This document shows, piece after piece, positions 23,583-25,126 of a stretch of 25,126 bases of DNA. A model generated the notes under the pieces. That model was not told the DNA's origin and did not search any database. It was given only the letters and a program-made list of their open reading frames with translations. The position numbers and the translations under genes are program-made. Position 1 is the stretch's first letter. Every line of letters begins with the position of its first letter. Origin of the DNA: Firmicutes bacterium CAG:124 (GTDB lineage: Bacteria > Bacillota > Clostridia > Oscillospirales > Oscillospiraceae); NCBI GenBank assembly GCA_000432135.1, contig HF990592.1, positions 31,791 to 56,916 of the forward strand, read 5' to 3'.

Positions 23583-24957
23583 GTCCCGGCCCTCTTGCAA
23601 GGATATCCTCAAGCTTGCCGAGGCCTGCGCTGCACGTCACGACGATCACGCTGTCGCCGGGTTCGATGGTGTCCTGGCCGCTGGGGATGATGATCTGCCC
23701 GCCCCGGCCGATGCAGCCGATCAGCAGATTCTCCCGCAGCTTCAGCTCCTGCAGCGGAATGCCGCAGAGCTTCGAACCTTCGGACACGCGGAACTCCAGC
23801 GCCTCAGCTTTACCGCCGACAAGCTTGTAGAGTGTTTCGATCTGCGAGCTGCTGCCGGAATTCTGCATGGTGCGGACATAGCGGCAGATGAGGTTCGACG
23901 CGGAGTTGCGCGGATTGAACACGCTTCCCAGATCCATACTGTCGATGATGGACTGGAAGGACGTGCGGTTGACCTTGGTGATGACCTTGACCTTCGGCCA
24001 TGTCTTTCGGATATACATGCCGATGAGCACGTTTTCCTCATCGATGCCGGTCAGCGCGGCGACCGCTCCGGTCGTCTCGATGCCGCATTTGCGCAGAAAC
24101 GCCTCATTTGTGCCGTCTCCGCACAGGATTTCCGCCTTGGGCAGCAGCACAGAAAGTTCCTCACAGCGTGCCGGGTCGCTCTCGATGATCTTCACGTCAA
24201 GTCCCGCCTCGACGAGCTGCTTTGCCAGATAATACGCGATGCGCCCGCCGCCGATGAGCATGGCGCTGCGCACACGTCCCGCCGCCAGCTTCATCTGCCG
24301 GAAGAACTGCTGCGCGCCCGCGTAGGACGCGACGAACGAAATGCGGTCGCCCGCCTGCAGCCGGAACGAGCCGGAAGGAATATGAATCTCCTGCTCCCCG
24401 CGCTCGACCGCGCAAATCAGGACCTTTGCCCTTGTAATGCCGGGCAGCTCCATCAGCGTCCGGCCCGCCAGCGGCGAATCCGCCGGAAGCTGGAATTTCA
24501 GCAGCTCGACCTTGCCGCCGAAGAAGGTGTCGGTCTTGATAGCCGACGGAATGCGCAGCGTCCGCGCCATCTCCGTCGCGCAGATCAGCTCCGGATTGAC
24601 GGACAGGCTCAGCCCCAGATCGTCGGAAATGAGCGACAGCTCCCCCGCGTATTCCGGGTTCCGGACGCGGGCAATGGTGTGCTTCGCGCCGATCTTCTTC
24701 GCAACGAGGCAGCACAGCAGATTCAGCTCGTCCTGCGCCGTTACCGCGATGACCAGCTCCGCCTCGTCGACGCCCGCCTCCAGCTGCGTGGCATACGTCG
24801 CACCGTTTCCCTCAATGCTCAGAATGTCCAGATCCTCAACCGTCCGCTGCAGCGGCGCGCCGCTGCGGTCGACAATAGTGATCTCATGCCCCTCACGCGA
24901 AAGCTGCTCCGCCAGCGCACTGCCGATCTTTCCGTCGCCCACGATCACGATCCGCAC
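23575..24957 (-). CDS. trkA: Trk potassium uptake regulator TrkA
   Basis: 460 residues from GTG at 24957, chosen because an AAAGGAG site sits 8 nt upstream and the Rossmann strand RIVIVGDGKIG begins at once. It has two RCK-N/RCK-C halves: GDGKIG at 7-12 with acidic D30, and a second nucleotide-binding loop GGGRIA near 236-241. The tandem layout is that of TrkA, not of the single-unit KtrA. It binds NAD(H)/nucleotides and gates TrkH. It overlaps trkH by 8 nt. Confidence 0.95.
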   Translation of the reverse strand: MRIVIVGDGKIGSALAEQLSREGHEITIVDRSGAPLQRTVEDLDILSIEGNGATYATQLEAGVDEAELVIAVTAQDELNLLCCLVAKKIGAKHTIARVRNPEYAGELSLISDDLGLSLSVNPELICATEMARTLRIPSAIKTDTFFGGKVELLKFQLPADSPLAGRTLMELPGITRAKVLICAVERGEQEIHIPSGSFRLQAGDRISFVASYAGAQQFFRQMKLAAGRVRSAMLIGGGRIAYYLAKQLVEAGLDVKIIESDPARCEELSVLLPKAEILCGDGTNEAFLRKCGIETTGAVAALTGIDEENVLIGMYIRKTWPKVKVITKVNRTSFQSIIDSMDLGSVFNPRNSASNLICRYVRTMQNSGSSSQIETLYKLVGGKAEALEFRVSEGSKLCGIPLQELKLRENLLIGCIGRGGQIIIPSGQDTIEPGDSVIVVTCSAGLGKLEDILARGPGHE

Positions 24958-25003
24958 GGTCTCAACTCCTTTTTCTCTCATCCGTTCCGAATTTGTAACA
25001 AAT

Positions 25004-25032
25004 ATTGTACCACGCCGCCCGCTTTTTTGCAA
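25004..25032 (-). promoter_or_regulatory. Promoter of the trkA-trkH operon
   Basis: On the minus strand TTGCAA (25027-25032) and TACAAT (25004-25009) are 17 nt apart, with TGG directly before the -10 giving an extended -10 element. The leader to the GTG at 24957 is about 40 nt. Confidence 0.75.
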
Positions 25033-25071
25033 CCAGCCCCCGGTAAAGCCCCTGTTCAGGAATGTTCCCTC

Positions 25072-25100
25072 TTGCCCGATGCGGGAAAAGGCGGTATACT
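25072..25100 (+). promoter_or_regulatory. Divergent promoter leading out of the window
   Basis: On the plus strand TTGCCC (25072-25077) and TATACT (25095-25100) are 17 nt apart. It is divergent from the trkA promoter, about 40 nt away. The gene it would serve lies beyond 25126. Confidence 0.6.
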
Positions 25101-25126
25101 AGGGTGTATCTGAAAACTCCCAACGC

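Overview
The window is a chromosomal segment of a Gram-positive-lineage, low-oxygen gut-type bacterium, most likely a member of the Clostridia (Oscillospiraceae-like). The basis is high G+C with strong G/C third positions, a zinc-free short S4 of the Clostridia type, a zinc-type S14, L36 and Adk, a KOW-domain protein between map and infA, TTG and GTG starts with strong GGAGG sites, and an SLH-anchored subtilisin. The taxonomic call is an inference from protein features, not from a database search.

Layout. Positions 94-4614 (+) hold a promoter and a very large secreted S8 protease with three SLH repeats, closed by a strong hairpin terminator (4625-4661). Convergent to it is a membrane-anchored ComEC-like metallo-beta-lactamase protein (4703-5806, -) with its own promoter. 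From 5866 to about 22058 the minus strand carries one uninterrupted S10-spc-alpha super-operon. In transcription order it reads rpsJ, rplC, rplD, rplW, rplB, rpsS, rplV, rpsC, rplP, rpmC, rpsQ, rplN, rplX, rplE, rpsN, rpsH, rplF, rplR, rpsE, rpmD, rplO, secY, adk, map, KOW protein, infA, rpmJ, rpsM, rpsK, rpsD, rpoA, rplQ, and it ends at a terminator at 5866-5899. Upstream of rpsJ lie a near-consensus promoter and a structured leader of about 270 nt containing a terminator-like hairpin. Further upstream are overlapping trkA and trkH genes for potassium uptake with their own promoter, and a divergent plus-strand promoter that points out of the window.

How the genes work together. The super-operon supplies most of the core ribosomal proteins, the RNA polymerase alpha subunit, the SecY channel, and the housekeeping enzymes Adk and Map. 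Genes are typically 0-30 nt apart with several TAATG overlaps, so translation is tightly coupled. Two places break this pattern: a 315-nt, hairpin-rich spacer between rpsN and rpsH, and a 129-nt spacer between rpsJ and rplC.

I did not find an obviously new multi-gene system. The most unexplained signals are non-coding: the inserted-looking palindromic block in the spc section, the S10 leader with its candidate attenuator, and the S10 promoter nested in a perfect inverted repeat. Small oddities in proteins (S3 tail, L3 tail, altered metal-binding motif of the ComEC-like protein) are listed separately. No tRNA, rRNA, CRISPR array or transposase gene was seen.
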